Shown here: piece after piece, positions 18,965-29,779 of the stretch
How the letters are laid out: the number at the start of each line of letters is the position of its first letter
Position numbering within the stretch: position 1 is the first letter of the stretch
Origin: Semisulcospira habei
Lineage: Eukaryota; Mollusca; Gastropoda; Semisulcospiridae
Assembly (NCBI GenBank): GCA_036245525.1
Contig: BTPG01000005.1
Location: 177,868,577-177,932,576 of the forward strand
Reading direction: 5' to 3'
Length of the DNA: 64,000 bases
Made by a program: the position numbers and the translations under genes
Notes under the pieces: model-generated
What the model was told of the DNA's origin: nothing
The model's database searches: none
Seen by the model: only the letters and a program-made list of their open reading frames with translations

Positions 18965-19135
18965 GCAATATGTCGGTCGAAAGGTCCTAGCAAATCAAAG
19001 CGGCACAGCGGGAATGGACCTATAGTTATCAGCTTCAGATCGCATATCATTGGCAAGAGATGTTGCTGCCGTTAGGGTCCGTCTTTTATCACTCCGGTGC
19101 CGAGGACATTAGACGCTGAAATAACCAACAGTTGC
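18965..19135 (+). mobile_element. SINE H, body and tail only
   Basis: AAATCAAAGCGGCACAGCGG, GGGTCCGTCTTTTATCACTC and CGGTGCCGAGGAC match 21778-21920. The tRNA-like head is missing. Tail AATAACCAAC. Confidence 0.6.
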
Positions 19136-19312
19136 ATAAGCGGGCTTACATTTTGCGCAATGCGCTATAACAACTGAGTTAAGCATCTTGCGTTCTGACT
19201 TAGCCAGGATTAAAGTTATGGTAGAGAGCCTCAAGCAGGGAAGTGAAAATTTAAATGGAGCAGGCGGCCCCTTTAAGATGTGCAACCAGTCTAGACAGGG
19301 CTGCAATGCAGT

Positions 19313-19529
19313 TTAACTCTTTTCATCCTGATACAGCCATTCCTCAACATAATTGTGACTATCATAGTTCAAGTGTGGTGCCAGAATAGCTTGGCGCCTG
19401 AGACGCCAAGCTATTCTGGCACCACCCTTGAACTAAAACGGTTGATTTGTCGTCTCCTATCTGTAATGTAGCCTTCATAGGACAATAAGCAATTGATTTA
19501 AAAATCAGCCTCTGAATGTAATGGGTTAA
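19313..19529. mobile_element. HP-B element, second subfamily
   Basis: TTAACTCTTTTCATCCTGAT ... GAATGTAATGGGTTAA. Hairpin with GTGTGGTGCCAGAATAGCTT and its partner AAGCTATTCTGGCACCACCC. The outer parts (AATAAGCAA, ATCAGCCTC) define a subfamily shared with 22515 and 26636. Confidence 0.82.
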
Positions 19530-19689
19530 TATACACTCGTGCTCCTCATACTACGCAGGTTATAAGGATTTCGCTCGCGACTTTATAGACCAGCAACTGG
19601 TCTGTCCGGTCATTAATTTTAGTGGCTTCTCTCCTCCCAGGTTGACAACTGGTTTGATTGAGCTAGCTTCTCAAGTTATGACTGAAGTC

Positions 19690-19880
19690 CCTTTCAAAAT
19701 CATAAACGTAGCTGATCAACCTGCAAAGGCATAGATTCTCATGGGTCCCCGCAGTCGCGGGGCCTCATGAGACACTCAGTATGCCTTTTGCAGCAGAGTC
19801 ACGTAATGTTCACAGAAAGCATCGCAAACACGACTGCATATAGCGTTTGTGCTGCATTGTTCGGAAATGCGTTGTACAAG
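19690..19880. mobile_element. HP-A subfamily element, copy with one damaged arm
   Basis: Hairpin 19721-19792. Left arm GGCATAGATTCTCATGGGTC. The right arm has CCTCATGAGACACTCAGTAT, so it no longer pairs fully. Its flanks repeat those of 20030-20225 (AAAATCATAAACGTAGCTG; AAAGCATCGCAAACACGAC). Confidence 0.68.
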
Positions 19881-20029
19881 CAATTGATTTGACAGTTCGC
19901 TAGTGAAGTGTATCGTTACCAGTCTTGCTGATTTTCCTACCACCGTTGTTTTCACTAACTGCTTGGCCACAGCTTGTACACTATGAGTTGTCGTCCCTTA
20001 GTTGAAACTCCGTAAGGGTTAGTAGCGAA

Positions 20030-20225
20030 GTGTGAAATCTGTAGCCACAAAATCATAGACGCAGCTGTTCTACCTGCAAAAGGCATAGATTCTCATGGGT
20101 CCCCGTAGTCGCGGGGACCCATGAGAATCTACGCCTCTTGCAGCTGAATGGTGTTCACAGAATGCATCGCAAATACGACTGCCTTTGTGTTTGTGCTGTG
20201 TTGTTTGGAAATGGCGGGGAGGCAG
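20030..20225. mobile_element. HP-A subfamily element with perfect hairpin
   Basis: Hairpin 20074-20143: GATTCTCATGGGTCCCCG pairs with CGGGGACCCATGAGAATC. Other HP-A copies have GATCCTCATGAGCCCCCG with CGGGGGCTCATGAGGATC, so three changes are matched in both arms. Confidence 0.8.
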
Positions 20226-20280
20226 TGAGTGTTTAAAATCAGGTGTCGCGTGGTTTATTAGTTAGTTACAGTCCGAAATG

Positions 20281-21620
20281 CCTTGCCTGCTCACAGGCAA
20301 GGCATGTGGCAGATCCTGGAGCGACTTGGCTGTCCCCCAAAGTTCCTCAACATGATTGTCCAGCTACACGAGGACCAGCAAGGCCAGGTCAGACTCAACA
20401 ATGACCTCTCAGAACCATTCCCTATTCTCAACGGCGTAAAGCAGGGCTGCGTGCTGGCACCGACCCTCTTCACCATCTTTTTTAGCATGATGTTGAAGCA
20501 GGCCACAGTGGACCTCGATGATGACGATGCAGTGTACATCAGGTATCGTCTCGATGGCAGCCTGTTCAACCTCAGACGACTGCAGGCCCACACGAAAACC
20601 CTAGACCAACTGATTCGTGAGCTGCTTTTTGCTGATGATGCTGCCCTCGTTGCACACACAGAGAGAGCCCTGCAGCGCATCACGTCTTGCTTCGCAGATG
20701 CTGCCCAGCTCTTTGGACTCGAGGTCAGTCTGAAAAAGACAGAGGTCCTCCATCAGCCGGCACCCAAGACAGTGTATCGCCCTCCTCACATCACCATTGG
20801 CGAGTCTGAACTAAAGTCAGTGCACCAGTTTACTTACCTTGGCTGCATTATCACGTCGGACGCCAAGCTGGACAAGGAGCTTGACAGCAGGCTGGCAAAA
20901 GCGAACAGCGCTTTCGGGCGACTTTTCAAGCGGGTGTGGCACAATCAACAGCTGAAAACAGGCACCAAGATCAGCGTGTACAGAGCTGTGGTCCTCACCA
21001 CCCTGCTGTATGGTTCCGAGTCCTGGGCCCTCTACCGCAGCCAACTACTACTCCTCGAACGCTTTCACCAGCGCTGCCTGCGTACCATCCTGGGCATTCA
21101 CTGGAGTGACTATGTCACCAACGTCGAGGTCCTTGAACAGGCTGAAACTGTGAGCATCGAGGCTTTGCTGCTGCGGACACAGCTCCGCTGGGCGGGGCAT
21201 GTCTCCAGGATGGAGGATCATCGCCTACCAAAGATCACCCTGTTCGGCGAGCTTGCTACTGGACACCGTGACAGAGGGGCACCAAAGAAGAGATACAAAG
21301 ACTGTCTCAAGAAGTCACTTAGTGCCTGCCAAATCGACCACCACCAGTGGTCTTCGCTTGCTGCGGACCGTGACACCTGGCGCTCCACCATTTACAAGGC
21401 AGCTGTCTCCTTTGAGGACTCTCACAGAGCTAGCCTTAAGGACAAGCGGCTCAGGAGAAAAAACAGAGATGCCGCAGCTCAGAACCCCGGCCATACCTTC
21501 CCCTGCAGCCACTGCGGTCGAACCTGCCTGTCTCGGATTGGCCTCCGCAGCCACGAACAAGCCTGCAGACGTCGTGGGAAACTCCTATAAAATCTTCGTT
21601 CGCGAAGTCAAGCAAAGAGA
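20281..21620 (+). mobile_element. 5'-truncated RTE-like LINE (family 1), copy 3
   Basis: Flanked by a perfect 12-bp duplication ACAGTCCGAAAT at 20269-20280 and 21621-21632. It ends, just after the ORF stop, in a very short 3' UTR (CTTCGTTCGCGAAGTCAAGC) without poly(A). The 5' junction carries a small palindrome (GCCTTGCC ... GGCAAGGC). The target is the 5' edge of SINE H. Clade assignment (RTE-like) rests on the short 3' end and C-terminal motifs and is uncertain. Confidence 0.88.
20283..21590 (+). CDS. Reverse transcriptase C-terminal half, LINE family 1
   Basis: An open frame of 435 codons without interruption. It starts inside the RT domain at the truncation point; the ATG/TTG there is not a native start. 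Motifs: VKQGCVLAPTLFTIFF (residues ~52-67), the catalytic LLFADDAALVA (FADD at ~116-119, near 20628), FTYLGCIITSDAKLDKELDS, the thumb segment RAVVLTTLLYGSESW, then WAGHVSRMEDHRLPKI and GAPKKRYKDCLKKSL. It ends with a finger-like CSHCGRTC...RSHEQAC. Palm and thumb are present, but the endonuclease and early RT motifs are lost, so it cannot move itself. It matches 11696-12374 and 1419-1649 almost exactly. The frame is preserved because the insertion is young, not from selection here. Confidence 0.88.
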   Translation: MPAHRQGMWQILERLGCPPKFLNMIVQLHEDQQGQVRLNNDLSEPFPILNGVKQGCVLAPTLFTIFFSMMLKQATVDLDDDDAVYIRYRLDGSLFNLRRLQAHTKTLDQLIRELLFADDAALVAHTERALQRITSCFADAAQLFGLEVSLKKTEVLHQPAPKTVYRPPHITIGESELKSVHQFTYLGCIITSDAKLDKELDSRLAKANSAFGRLFKRVWHNQQLKTGTKISVYRAVVLTTLLYGSESWALYRSQLLLLERFHQRCLRTILGIHWSDYVTNVEVLEQAETVSIEALLLRTQLRWAGHVSRMEDHRLPKITLFGELATGHRDRGAPKKRYKDCLKKSLSACQIDHHQWSSLAADRDTWRSTIYKAAVSFEDSHRASLKDKRLRRKNRDAAAQNPGHTFPCSHCGRTCLSRIGLRSHEQACRRRGKLL

Positions 21621-21950
21621 ACAGTCCGAAATAGCTCAGGCGGTTAAGCGTCGGAGCAAGAGAGCGAAGGGAATCGCCGGGTCGTGGGTTCCGAATCCCC
21701 GTCCCGGCCCCTGTAGTTGGACTCACAATCCAGGGAAGAAAGACGGGCTTGTTTAATAGCAAGCCCGTTGAAAGGCCCTGGTAAATCAAAGTGGCACAGT
21801 TGCAGTGCGCCTGAATTGATCAGTGTTCAGGTCGTACTCCATAAGCACTAGATTTCCCTGTCCCCCATAACCCGCCCGTCAGGGCCGTCCATTATCACTT
21901 CGGTGCCGTGGAGTTAAACCCTGAACTAACCAGTTTATTAGTTAGTAGAA
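21621..21950 (+). mobile_element. tRNA-like SINE H with head
   Basis: The head contains AATAGCTCAGGCGGTTAAGC (A-box-like) and GTGGGTTCCGAATCC (B-box-like with one extra C), then a hairpin-rich body (GACGGGCTTG ... CAAGCCCGTT) and the part shared with 18965. The tail is GAACTAACCAGTTTATTAGT. Not a functional tRNA: the head does not fold into a full cloverleaf by eye. Confidence 0.62.
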
Positions 21951-22106
21951 TTTAGCGCCGAACTGGCAGTTGATGGGCGGTAAAATTCTGTTAACTTCTT
22001 AACCACAAACGAAACTTGATTTTCAAATTACTGTTGGTTATTCTCAGCTACTAAGGCAGGCTTCGTCCGACTTCAATAAATTTCAGACAAATGTTGGACA
22101 AAGCCG

Positions 22107-22327
22107 TAACCCTTCACTGACACTGATCGTACAGTGTACGTCTGAAATCTGTGTAAATTCCACGATAAAGAGCGCCAGCCGTCCCTTGAACAATGCATAC
22201 AAAGTGGTTTCAGCAAGCGGCATAGATCTTCATGAGCCCCCACAATTGCTGGGGCTCATGAAGATCTAATCTATACCTCTTGCAGTAGTGTGGTGTCCAT
22301 TTTTAATCTTGCCAGTAAAGGGGTTAA
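22107..22327 (-). mobile_element. HP-A element, TTAA at right end
   Basis: Left end GTAACCCTTCACTGACACTG, right end CAGTAAAGGGGTTAA. Hairpin 22212-22283 with GATCTTCATGAGCCCC and GGGGCTCATGAAGATC, a matched change against the usual CCTC/GAGG. The right arm has a short internal duplication (GATCTAATCTAT). Confidence 0.78.
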
Positions 22328-22514
22328 TTGTCTTCATAGACGATTTCCGTAGATGAAAAGTAGGTCATAAGTTGCGCGTCTTGTGACGCAAGCATGTCGC
22401 ATGTTTTTTAGGGCTTTTAATCCAGTGTTAGCATCACAAGAAGCACGGTTTTTTTTTTTAAACCTGCTTTCTCATGAATTTTTATTTTAAAAAATCGTCT
22501 ATAGCATTTCATGC

Positions 22515-22690
22515 TTAACCCTTTCATCCTAATACACTATTGCTTGAAATAAATTTGACTGACAGTTCAAGGCGCCAAGCTATTCTGAACTTGAAATAAA
22601 ATGGTTAATCTATCTCCTAATGTGTAATGTAGCTTTCATAGCACAATAAGCAAATTTTATCAAAGTCATCCTCAGGATGTAATGGGTTAA
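22515..22690. mobile_element. HP-B second-subfamily element with collapsed hairpin
   Basis: TTAACCCTTTCATCCTAATA ... GGATGTAATGGGTTAA. The outer arms are normal but the left half of the hairpin is deleted, leaving CAAGGCGCCAAGCTATTCTG. Confidence 0.72.
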
Positions 22691-22824
22691 TCTAAAAACT
22701 CTTCATACAACAGCTTGCTGACGTCGAGATAAACACGTTTTGAGCGCATTCAAACCTTTTTATTATATCAGAGGATTTTGCTCTCATGCAAGGGCTCCAG
22801 GTGTCAGTACCACATATCCAACTG

Positions 22825-22890
22825 CCTTCAGCGGCGCACCTTGCTTAGTGGCAGGTGCATGACTAAGCTCGCTTATACAACTGGTTCCTG
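22825..22890. repeat. Partial copy of the inner palindrome of 5728-5820
   Basis: GCGCACCTTGCTTAGTGGCA, GGTGCATGACTAAGCT match the right arm at 5775-5820. No partner arm here. Confidence 0.5.
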
Positions 22891-23287
22891 GTCTACACAA
22901 GACTCTTGGCACACAAATCTCCGATTTTCTCCACCTTGTGGTTATATCTGATCCACAGATTAGTGTCCAGCACGTATTAACTGTGACGTCTGCAAGCTAT
23001 GAAGAGCTCGCTGGCTTCCTTCTTTGTACACGTTTTAGAGAGTAAAAACTGACAATTAGAGGTGGCTTGTAAAATGAATTCATGCAGGATTCATACTTAC
23101 ATAAAAGTCAGACAAACCCAACAAAATAACGGTTTGTGTGTGTGAGGCTTTGGCTAAACTGAAACAAACGTTTAGTTAATTTAGAATCCGAGAGAAGTCA
23201 AAAGTATTGAGCGTGGTGTACCATAAGTGATAACAACCAGCTGCGCGCACAAACAGTTGCATGGATATAGCCTCTCCAACATGCGAT

Positions 23288-23358
23288 AGACATAGATTCA
23301 CAGAATTACATAAGCCCGTGCACCTGCAGGGGCCTACGAGAATCTCTATGCCTCTTGC
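23288..23358. mobile_element. Decayed HP-A hairpin
   Basis: GACATAGATTCACAGAATTA ... CGAGAATCTCTATGCCTCTT. Arms pair only partly. Confidence 0.5.
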
Positions 23359-24032
23359 TGGGAGATCGGTTTCAGGTGTGCCCATGCGTATGCCTGTGCT
23401 TGAAATCCAACTACAGTTGATACAATTACCAGGGTAATGTTAAACTTTATTACCAAAGGTGTCGGGAGGGTGGAGGGGGGGGGGGGAGAGGCAGACAGAC
23501 TGGGGGAAGGGGGGAGGGCGATGCACCGGTGAGTATAGCACAATACAAGTTTTCTTCCCGAAATGTAAGTCACAAACGCAAAGCATCTGAGTACACGTGA
23601 AAGCATACAGGTCTTCCCCAAGTGCGCAATTACCTGACAAAAATTTAAACACAAATGTTAGTCTAGTAGCACAACAGCAGGTAAACATAACCCCATCTGT
23701 TACCTTCGGCCGTAAGACCCAAAATCACAGACCAGCACACCTATCTGTCCGACTCAGATATTTAGACAACAAATCAAAATGCATTTCTCGCACTCAGGCT
23801 CACTTGTGGCACCCAATAAAGCCATTGTGGGTGGTAATCTGAATCGCAGCAACAACCAAACAAAACCTAAACAAACAAACATAAAGCAATCCAACCATAA
23901 AGCCACCTTTCACCAGCTGCGTGAGATAGACATCATTGAATATACTTTGACAGATCAACACATAGAGTCCGCGTTTTCATCTGTCAATGTATGTTCAATG
24001 TTCAGGGGATTTTGTTCTCTCTTGCTTGTTAA

Positions 24033-24091
24033 TCCCGCCGTGAGATGGCCTTAGTTGCTTGCTCGGCGTTAAACCCAAATAGCTAAACTAA
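24033..24091 (+). mobile_element. Ultra-short retroposon G (59 bp) with 13-bp target duplication
   Basis: Same unit as at 2789. The duplication TCTTGCTTGTTAA is perfect (24020-24032 and 24092-24104). Confidence 0.87.
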
Positions 24092-24374
24092 TCTTGCTTG
24101 TTAACCCCTTGATTGCCTGTGGACGCAGATTCTGTTAAGAAATCAACGTTAATTCAACGACCAAAAGCTACATCCGATCAAAAGCACATTGATACAACTG
24201 GTTCTCTTGAAGTTGGATTGTGTTCACTTTGTCCCGGCAGTTTAGGGCTTAACGAAACAGTTTTTCTCGTGTTCCTCAAATGAAATGTAGTGCTTGTACA
24301 TTTCTGGCCTGTTGTCAACGGTGTTTGGAAGGTTCCTTGAAAGCTTTACCATACACGGAAAATATAATGCCCTG

Positions 24375-24589
24375 TTAAACTCTTAACTGCCGAGAAAAAC
24401 TGAACACTACCCAACTACAAGAGGTATAGATCCTCATGAGCCCCCGCTGTAGCGGGGGCTCATGAGGATCTATGCCTCTTGCTTGGAACCATTTTGTATC
24501 CACGTCCCTTTAACGCGACTGGGGATCGTCAACATTGAACATGTGATTTCAAAAACACAAACTGCGTCAGCTGGCGGTGAACAGGTTAA
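24375..24589 (+). mobile_element. HP-A element, reference-quality copy (215 bp)
   Basis: TTAA at both ends (TTAAACTCTTAACTGCCGAG; GGCGGTGAACAGGTTAA). Perfect hairpin 24418-24481 with GATCCTCATGAGCCCCCGC and its complement, apex TGTA. Between hairpin and right end is a ~105-bp non-palindromic segment (TTTGTATCCACG ... CAAAAACACAAACTGCG), which gives the element an orientation. Confidence 0.85.
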
Positions 24590-24759
24590 GGCGATCGACA
24601 GTAAGTAATTTATTGTAGTACAATGAAAACCTCGTTTTTCACAAAAACTGTTCTTTGCATTCACAGGGCGGTGTTTCGGAGGCTAAATAACGGTATGTGC
24701 GAAACCATGATGATATTATCAAGCCTGATTCACTCTTTGTACTGCCATAACAAATGGAT

Positions 24760-24930
24760 ATGATCCAACAGCAAGAAACATAGATCCTCATGAGACCCCG
24801 CAGTTGCGGCGGCTGATGAGGATCTGTGCCTCCTGACATTAATTTGTATCTATGTTCCTTGGACGGCTGAGGCTCTTTGGCGTTGAATTAACGGATTTCA
24901 AAAACACTGCGGCCATTTGCAGTGTGGAGG
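24760..24930 (+). mobile_element. HP-A element 120 bp upstream (3' side) of GPCR exon 1
   Basis: Hairpin 24771-24835 with a few unpaired changes (GAGACCCCGC versus GCGGCGGCTG). Right segment TTTGTATCTATGTTCCTTGG as in 24375. Confidence 0.72.
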
Positions 24931-25049
24931 TCAACGCATCAGGACAAATAATGACATCAACATCCACCACCACCACGACCACAGCCATCAACAGTAGTAA
25001 CAACCACCAAAACAACAACAACACCACCAATATCACATTTGCTGGTCAC

Positions 25050-25250
25050 CTCAGGCTGTAGAAGTATCTCTGCGCTGGTCAGCAGGTTCGGAATGTCTCG
25101 CGCGTCCGTCAGGCCGTTCAGCAGGATTCTGGCGGCCAGTGTGACGTCACCGGCGACGGTCTGGTGGCTGCCGTTGCGGAGCAGGTCCGACAAGTAGGCC
25201 AGGATGTCAGCAATGCTCTGCCCCTGGTAGCCCTGGCGCAGCTCCTCCAT
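25050..25250 (-). CDS. Adhesion-GPCR exon 1 found (GAIN domain, helical part)
   Basis: A 201-bp exon of 67 codons, phase 0 to 0. The acceptor is a pyrimidine-rich tract ending TCTCGCCAG, the donor is CTGAG/GTGACC. The peptide starts MEELRQGYQG and holds amphipathic helices with SIADILAYLSDLL and GDVTLAARILL, which resemble the helical subdomain A of the GAIN domain of adhesion GPCRs. It is much richer in GC than the intron around it. The initial ATG directly follows the acceptor, so it is probably an internal Met. The function, an extracellular adhesion or tethered-agonist module, is inferred from the downstream GPS and TM exons. Upstream exons (signal peptide, other ectodomains) were not found and may lie to the right. 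A donor further downstream cannot be excluded. Confidence 0.68.
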
Positions 25251-25373
25251 CTGGCGAGAAACGACAGCAATAACAATTACAGTAAAACCTCTTTTGAGTG
25301 ACGACCCTTCTGAGAGATCACCTGTAATTAAAGACTATCGCTATCGCCACCTAAATGATGGTCTTTAACCCTC

Positions 25374-25577
25374 TTAACCGCAAGGCCCCATGCCCCAAAT
25401 TTGAAGCTGTCACCTGACAACTATGTACCGGTTGCCGGAGATGAATGGACCGTGATAATTCAAGGGTAGTGCCAGAATAGCTTGGCGCCTGAAGGCGCCA
25501 AGCTAATCTGGGACTGCCCTTGAATCATCACAGTCCATCCATCTCCTGCGGTAGGGTCTCGGGTTTAAATGGGTTAA
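25374..25577. mobile_element. HP-B element with mosaic arms, next to GPCR exon 1
   Basis: TTAACCGCAAGGCCCCATGC ... TTTAAATGGGTTAA. Left arm has AGAATAGC (one subfamily), right arm has GCTAATCT (another), so the two arms mismatch exactly at a position that is matched in all intact copies. Confidence 0.8.
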
Positions 25578-25625
25578 CGATAGGTAATACTTCTTGCTTC
25601 TTCAGGACTTCAAGAGAGCATCTTT

Positions 25626-25634
25626 TAATAATAA

Positions 25635-25668
<34 letters not shown>

Positions 25669-25694
25669 TAATAATAATATAATAATAATAATAA
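25626..25694. repeat. (AAT)n microsatellite
   Basis: About 20 AAT units with a few ATA interruptions. Confidence 0.92.
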
Positions 25695-26258
25695 TGTAAT
25701 TACTATTGCATGTAGCTCTTATATAGTGCAATATCTCAAGGCACTACACACTGACATCACTAAAATCATCTAAGAACATTTTTTTCTTGAAAACAAGTAA
25801 GTGATTGCTTGAAACAGGTTCTGGTGTATAGCACATTGAGTCCTAAGGGCGACCTTCCCAAACGAGATGCTGCTACCTACGGATGTCCAATGCAAACACC
25901 TTACATAAGAATTCCTCTGCAAATTCTTTGGCCTAATGCACAAGAATAGCCCACATTTACAAGGAAAGCAATATATTAGAACACGCTTCAGAATTATCGT
26001 GACAAAACAGTTTACTTCGTATTGTCTCGACTATTCTGAAACCTTTCAGCGTCTGCTGCGTATTGTAATACATCAACTTATGCATTCTTTCTTATGTATA
26101 CTGTACATCAAACTGACACACTATACACCGTGCATGAAACTCGTATTTCTACTATTCAATCACCGAGGGAAGCATTCATTGCGAGGCGAGGGAGCAATAC
26201 GATAGATTGGTCTAGTCAGCGGCAGACAATTTCACCCCAAAGACTGACGACTGTCACT

Positions 26259-26478
26259 GTAACCCTGTCGGGGCAAGGCGAACGCTACCCACCTGCAAGG
26301 GACATAAATCCTCATGAGCCCCCGCAGTCGCTGGTGGTCATGAGGATTTATGTCTCGTGTTAGTCCTGTGTTCTTTGTCCTTTTGGTCCCTTTTCGTTTG
26401 TGTTCTTCACGCGAATGTCGGTTAGTGTGGAGTGGTTTCAGACGCGAAATCCGCGTCCACGGGCAGTCAAAGGGTTAA
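26259..26478 (+). mobile_element. HP-A element, ACATAAAT subfamily
   Basis: Hairpin 26293-26360: GACATAAATCCTCATGAGCC pairs with CATGAGGATTTATGTC, a matched pair of changes relative to GCATAGATC/GATCTATGC. The right end is GGCAGTCAAAGGGTTAA. A left-arm fragment of another HP-A (26479-26510, ACACAGATCCTCATGAG) follows directly. Confidence 0.78.
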
Positions 26479-26635
26479 CACGAGAGACACAGATCCTCAT
26501 GAGCTTCTGAACAGTAGCATTCTGCAAGAGGCCATGTTTGAGAAAATAACGTAACATTTCAAAATTTACATCCGTGTTCTCTTTAGACTGAAGGTGTCTG
26601 CGATTTTCCTCTCTTCGCTTGGGTCCGAGGGGACT

Positions 26636-26828
26636 TTAAACTTTTTCATCCTGATACACTATTGCTTGAAATAAAATTGACCGTAATGGTTCAAAGGTGG
26701 TGTCAGAATAGCTTGTCGCCTGAAGCGCCAAGCTATTCTGACACCACCCTCAATTAACATGGTTGATCTGTAGCCTGCGTAGGAAAAGAAGCTGTTAACA
26801 AAATCAGCCTCAAGATGCAATGGGTTAA
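26636..26828. mobile_element. HP-B element, second subfamily
   Basis: TTAAACTTTTTCATCCTGAT ... GATGCAATGGGTTAA. Arms GGTGGTGTCAGAATAGCTTG and CAAGCTATTCTGACACCACC share a matched GTGTC/GACAC change. Confidence 0.8.
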
Positions 26829-26893
26829 ACAAACGAGCCGTGTGTTACCCTGATTCAACCAATGTCCGTTACATACAGCTACACATATTTATT

Positions 26894-26964
26894 TGCAAGC
26901 GAAATAGATCCTCATGAGTCTCTACAGCTGCGGATGCAGATGGTAATCTATAAATACCTGTTGC
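26894..26964. mobile_element. Decayed HP-A hairpin
   Basis: GAAATAGATCCTCATGAGTC ... GGTAATCTATAAATACCTGT; pairing largely lost. Confidence 0.5.
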
Positions 26965-26989
26965 TGGCAAGCAACAGTGTATATCAAAC

Positions 26990-27205
26990 CTTTCATTGCC
27001 GAAAAAAAAGTGAACAGGACCGAACCGCAAAAGACATAGATCCTCATGAGCCCCCGCGTTGCGGGGGCTCATAAGGACCTATGCCTCTTGCTGAGACCAA
27101 TTTGTACCCATGTTTCTTGGAAGGTTGCGGCTTCTGGTCGTTGATTGATCAAAGACTTCAGAAACAAACTATGCGTCCAGTGGCAGGGAAGCGGCCTGTG
27201 CATCT
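26990..27205 (+). mobile_element. HP-A element
   Basis: Hairpin 27027-27091 (GATCCTCATGAGCCCCCGC / GCGGGGGCTCATAAGGACC). Right segment TTTGTACCCATGTTTCTTGG and GCGTCCAGTGGCAGGGAAG. Confidence 0.75.
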
Positions 27206-27980
27206 CGTACGCATTTTCTCCATATAGGCCGTTTGACATCGGAGCGCACAACGTTTGTCCTAAATATCTCCGCACAGAAACACTTTTCTCTACCATTGTA
27301 AGAACAAATATCATTTAGTGCCAACTGACCTAATATGAAATATGTTTTACTGAACTCCTATGATTTGTCGATTTTGCTGTACGGTCGTAAAGAATTGGTG
27401 AAACGACAAAAACGAGCTATTTTCAATACCCTATTAGAGATCCGGCACATATCAATATCGAGGTTAAGCATGCAGACTTCATGTATGCCTACGTTGTTTC
27501 AGGCGTAATAACTTGGCCAATTCACGTGAAAATAGATCTTTCTTAATACTGGGTTTAATATATCTGGGGCACATTTAGAGATGTAAAATCAGTCATTTCA
27601 AGAAAATATTTTGTACCACTGTACAGCAAAAATGACACACTGTTCGAGTGTCTTAAAAGAAAATCGTATTATCTCAACGGGTACTGAATGACATTTGTTC
27701 TTAGATAAGTATAGAATAGTGTTTCTGTGCGGAGATATTTGCGAAAAACGATGTGCTCTCCGACGTCAAACGACCTATTTTTGTGTCTGTGCTCAAGCTT
27801 GCCTCGAAGGCTGTGTTTGAACACGTGCATAGAAGATGAGTATACGATGAATTAAACGGGTCAGCCGGCAACCCAAGTTGGCTAGTGATTTCGGATGTAA
27901 AAGACAAAAGAAACAGGTTGCTACCATTGGTCACTAGATCACCGGCTCCTAGATCACCAGCGAAACCAGCACAGATGAGT
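27206..27980. other. No feature recognised
   Basis: Moderately AT-rich, no repeat family I know from the window. Minus-strand ORF 27701-27934 lacks any domain and any good splice context. Two distant stretches (27265-27300 and 27718-27750) share CAGAAACAC and ATATTT in inverted order, hinting at a ~480-bp weak inverted repeat. Confidence 0.4.
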
Positions 27981-27984
27981 TTTG

Positions 27985-28780
<796 letters not shown>

Positions 28781-28913
28781 GTACATTTCATTAGTGCCAC
28801 CGTATTTTTACAATCTAAAATATGTTTCCAATTAGCTACGTGACAGCGGCGTGGTGGGCGACACGGCAAAAATGTAGCTGATCAGTAGGCGGAAAATCGC
28901 TTTGGGTGTCCAT

Positions 28914-29125
28914 TTAACTCATTCAGCCCCGACGCACTACAGCAAAAGATAGATCGACCATGATAATTGAAGGGTAGTGTCAGATTAACTTGGCGATTTC
29001 AGGCGCCAAGCTAATCTAGCACTACCCTTGAATTATCATGGTCGATCCATCTCTTGCAACTGCTGCATAGTCATCAGATGACGCCAAAAATTTGGGAAAC
29101 ATGGCCTTGGGGTTGAATGAGTTAA
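28914..29125. mobile_element. HP-B element (212 bp)
   Basis: TTAACTCATTCAGCCCCGAC ... GGGGTTGAATGAGTTAA. Hairpin centre TAACTTGGCGATTTCAGGCG has small loop changes. The best copy for the outer, non-hairpin part. Confidence 0.8.
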
Positions 29126-29425
29126 TCTGTTTAGCACTGTTACAATTTGTTGTCGCCTGCTGAAAACCACGCTTCCTTCACAGCTGAATCGCGACGGATC
29201 GCATTTGGATCGTTCAATAGGGCGATACAATTTTGTCGCGCCGCTGTCGCCTGTCGCACCCCGCTGTCGCGACGCGCATGATTGCTGAAACACTCCTTTT
29301 CTTCTGTTTCTCGTTTCGCGTTGAAATATGGAAACACCCTCTTACACATGTGTCTTGTGAAAAGGAGCCATGAAGTCAGATAGCGTTATTCGCGACCTCG
29401 TTATTGCCGTGATAGCAATTTGAAT

Positions 29426-29492
29426 TATGGAAGCTGGCCCGCGCAGAGCCGTGCGCGGGCCACCAAAAGCTGACGTTGGCCCGAGGACCTTT
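29426..29492. mobile_element. HP-D copy 4, left part lost
   Basis: TGGCCCGCGCAGAGCCGTGC, GCGGGCCACCAAAAGCTGAC, GTTGGCCCGAGGACCTTTTG. Confidence 0.6.
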
Positions 29493-29779
29493 TGCCTCAC
29501 CGAGCGTCCCCCTGGGAGCCAGAGATCTTCGCACGCTACACCAGATACCGCGGGACACTGGAACGCGTAATAGGCCTACTGAGGCTGGCTGTATTTCTTA
29601 GAATTTTGATAACCCATTACTTTGCGTCAGGAGACCCACTTCCCCCCCCCCCCCCCACAACGCCTCCCCCCCACCCTTGCCTGTACACTCTCCCCCGCCA
29701 CCTCACGCTTGGCAGTCACCTTTTGTTGTGTCAATTTTTCGTTTGATTGGCTGCTTTAGTCTTGTTGGCTGCACTTGTT

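Noticed and set aside
21199..21756. 185-codon + strand ORF overlapping the LINE
   Set aside because: Alternate frame of the reverse transcriptase running into SINE H; the RT frame carries the known motifs.
24418..24481. Hairpins as transcription terminators
   Set aside because: Perfect GC-rich stems resemble bacterial terminators, but the genome is eukaryotic, there is no trailing T run, and the hairpins are the centres of dispersed elements.
27701..27934. Minus-strand 77-codon ORF as a further GPCR exon
   Set aside because: No convincing acceptor and donor pair and no GAIN-like or other domain pattern.
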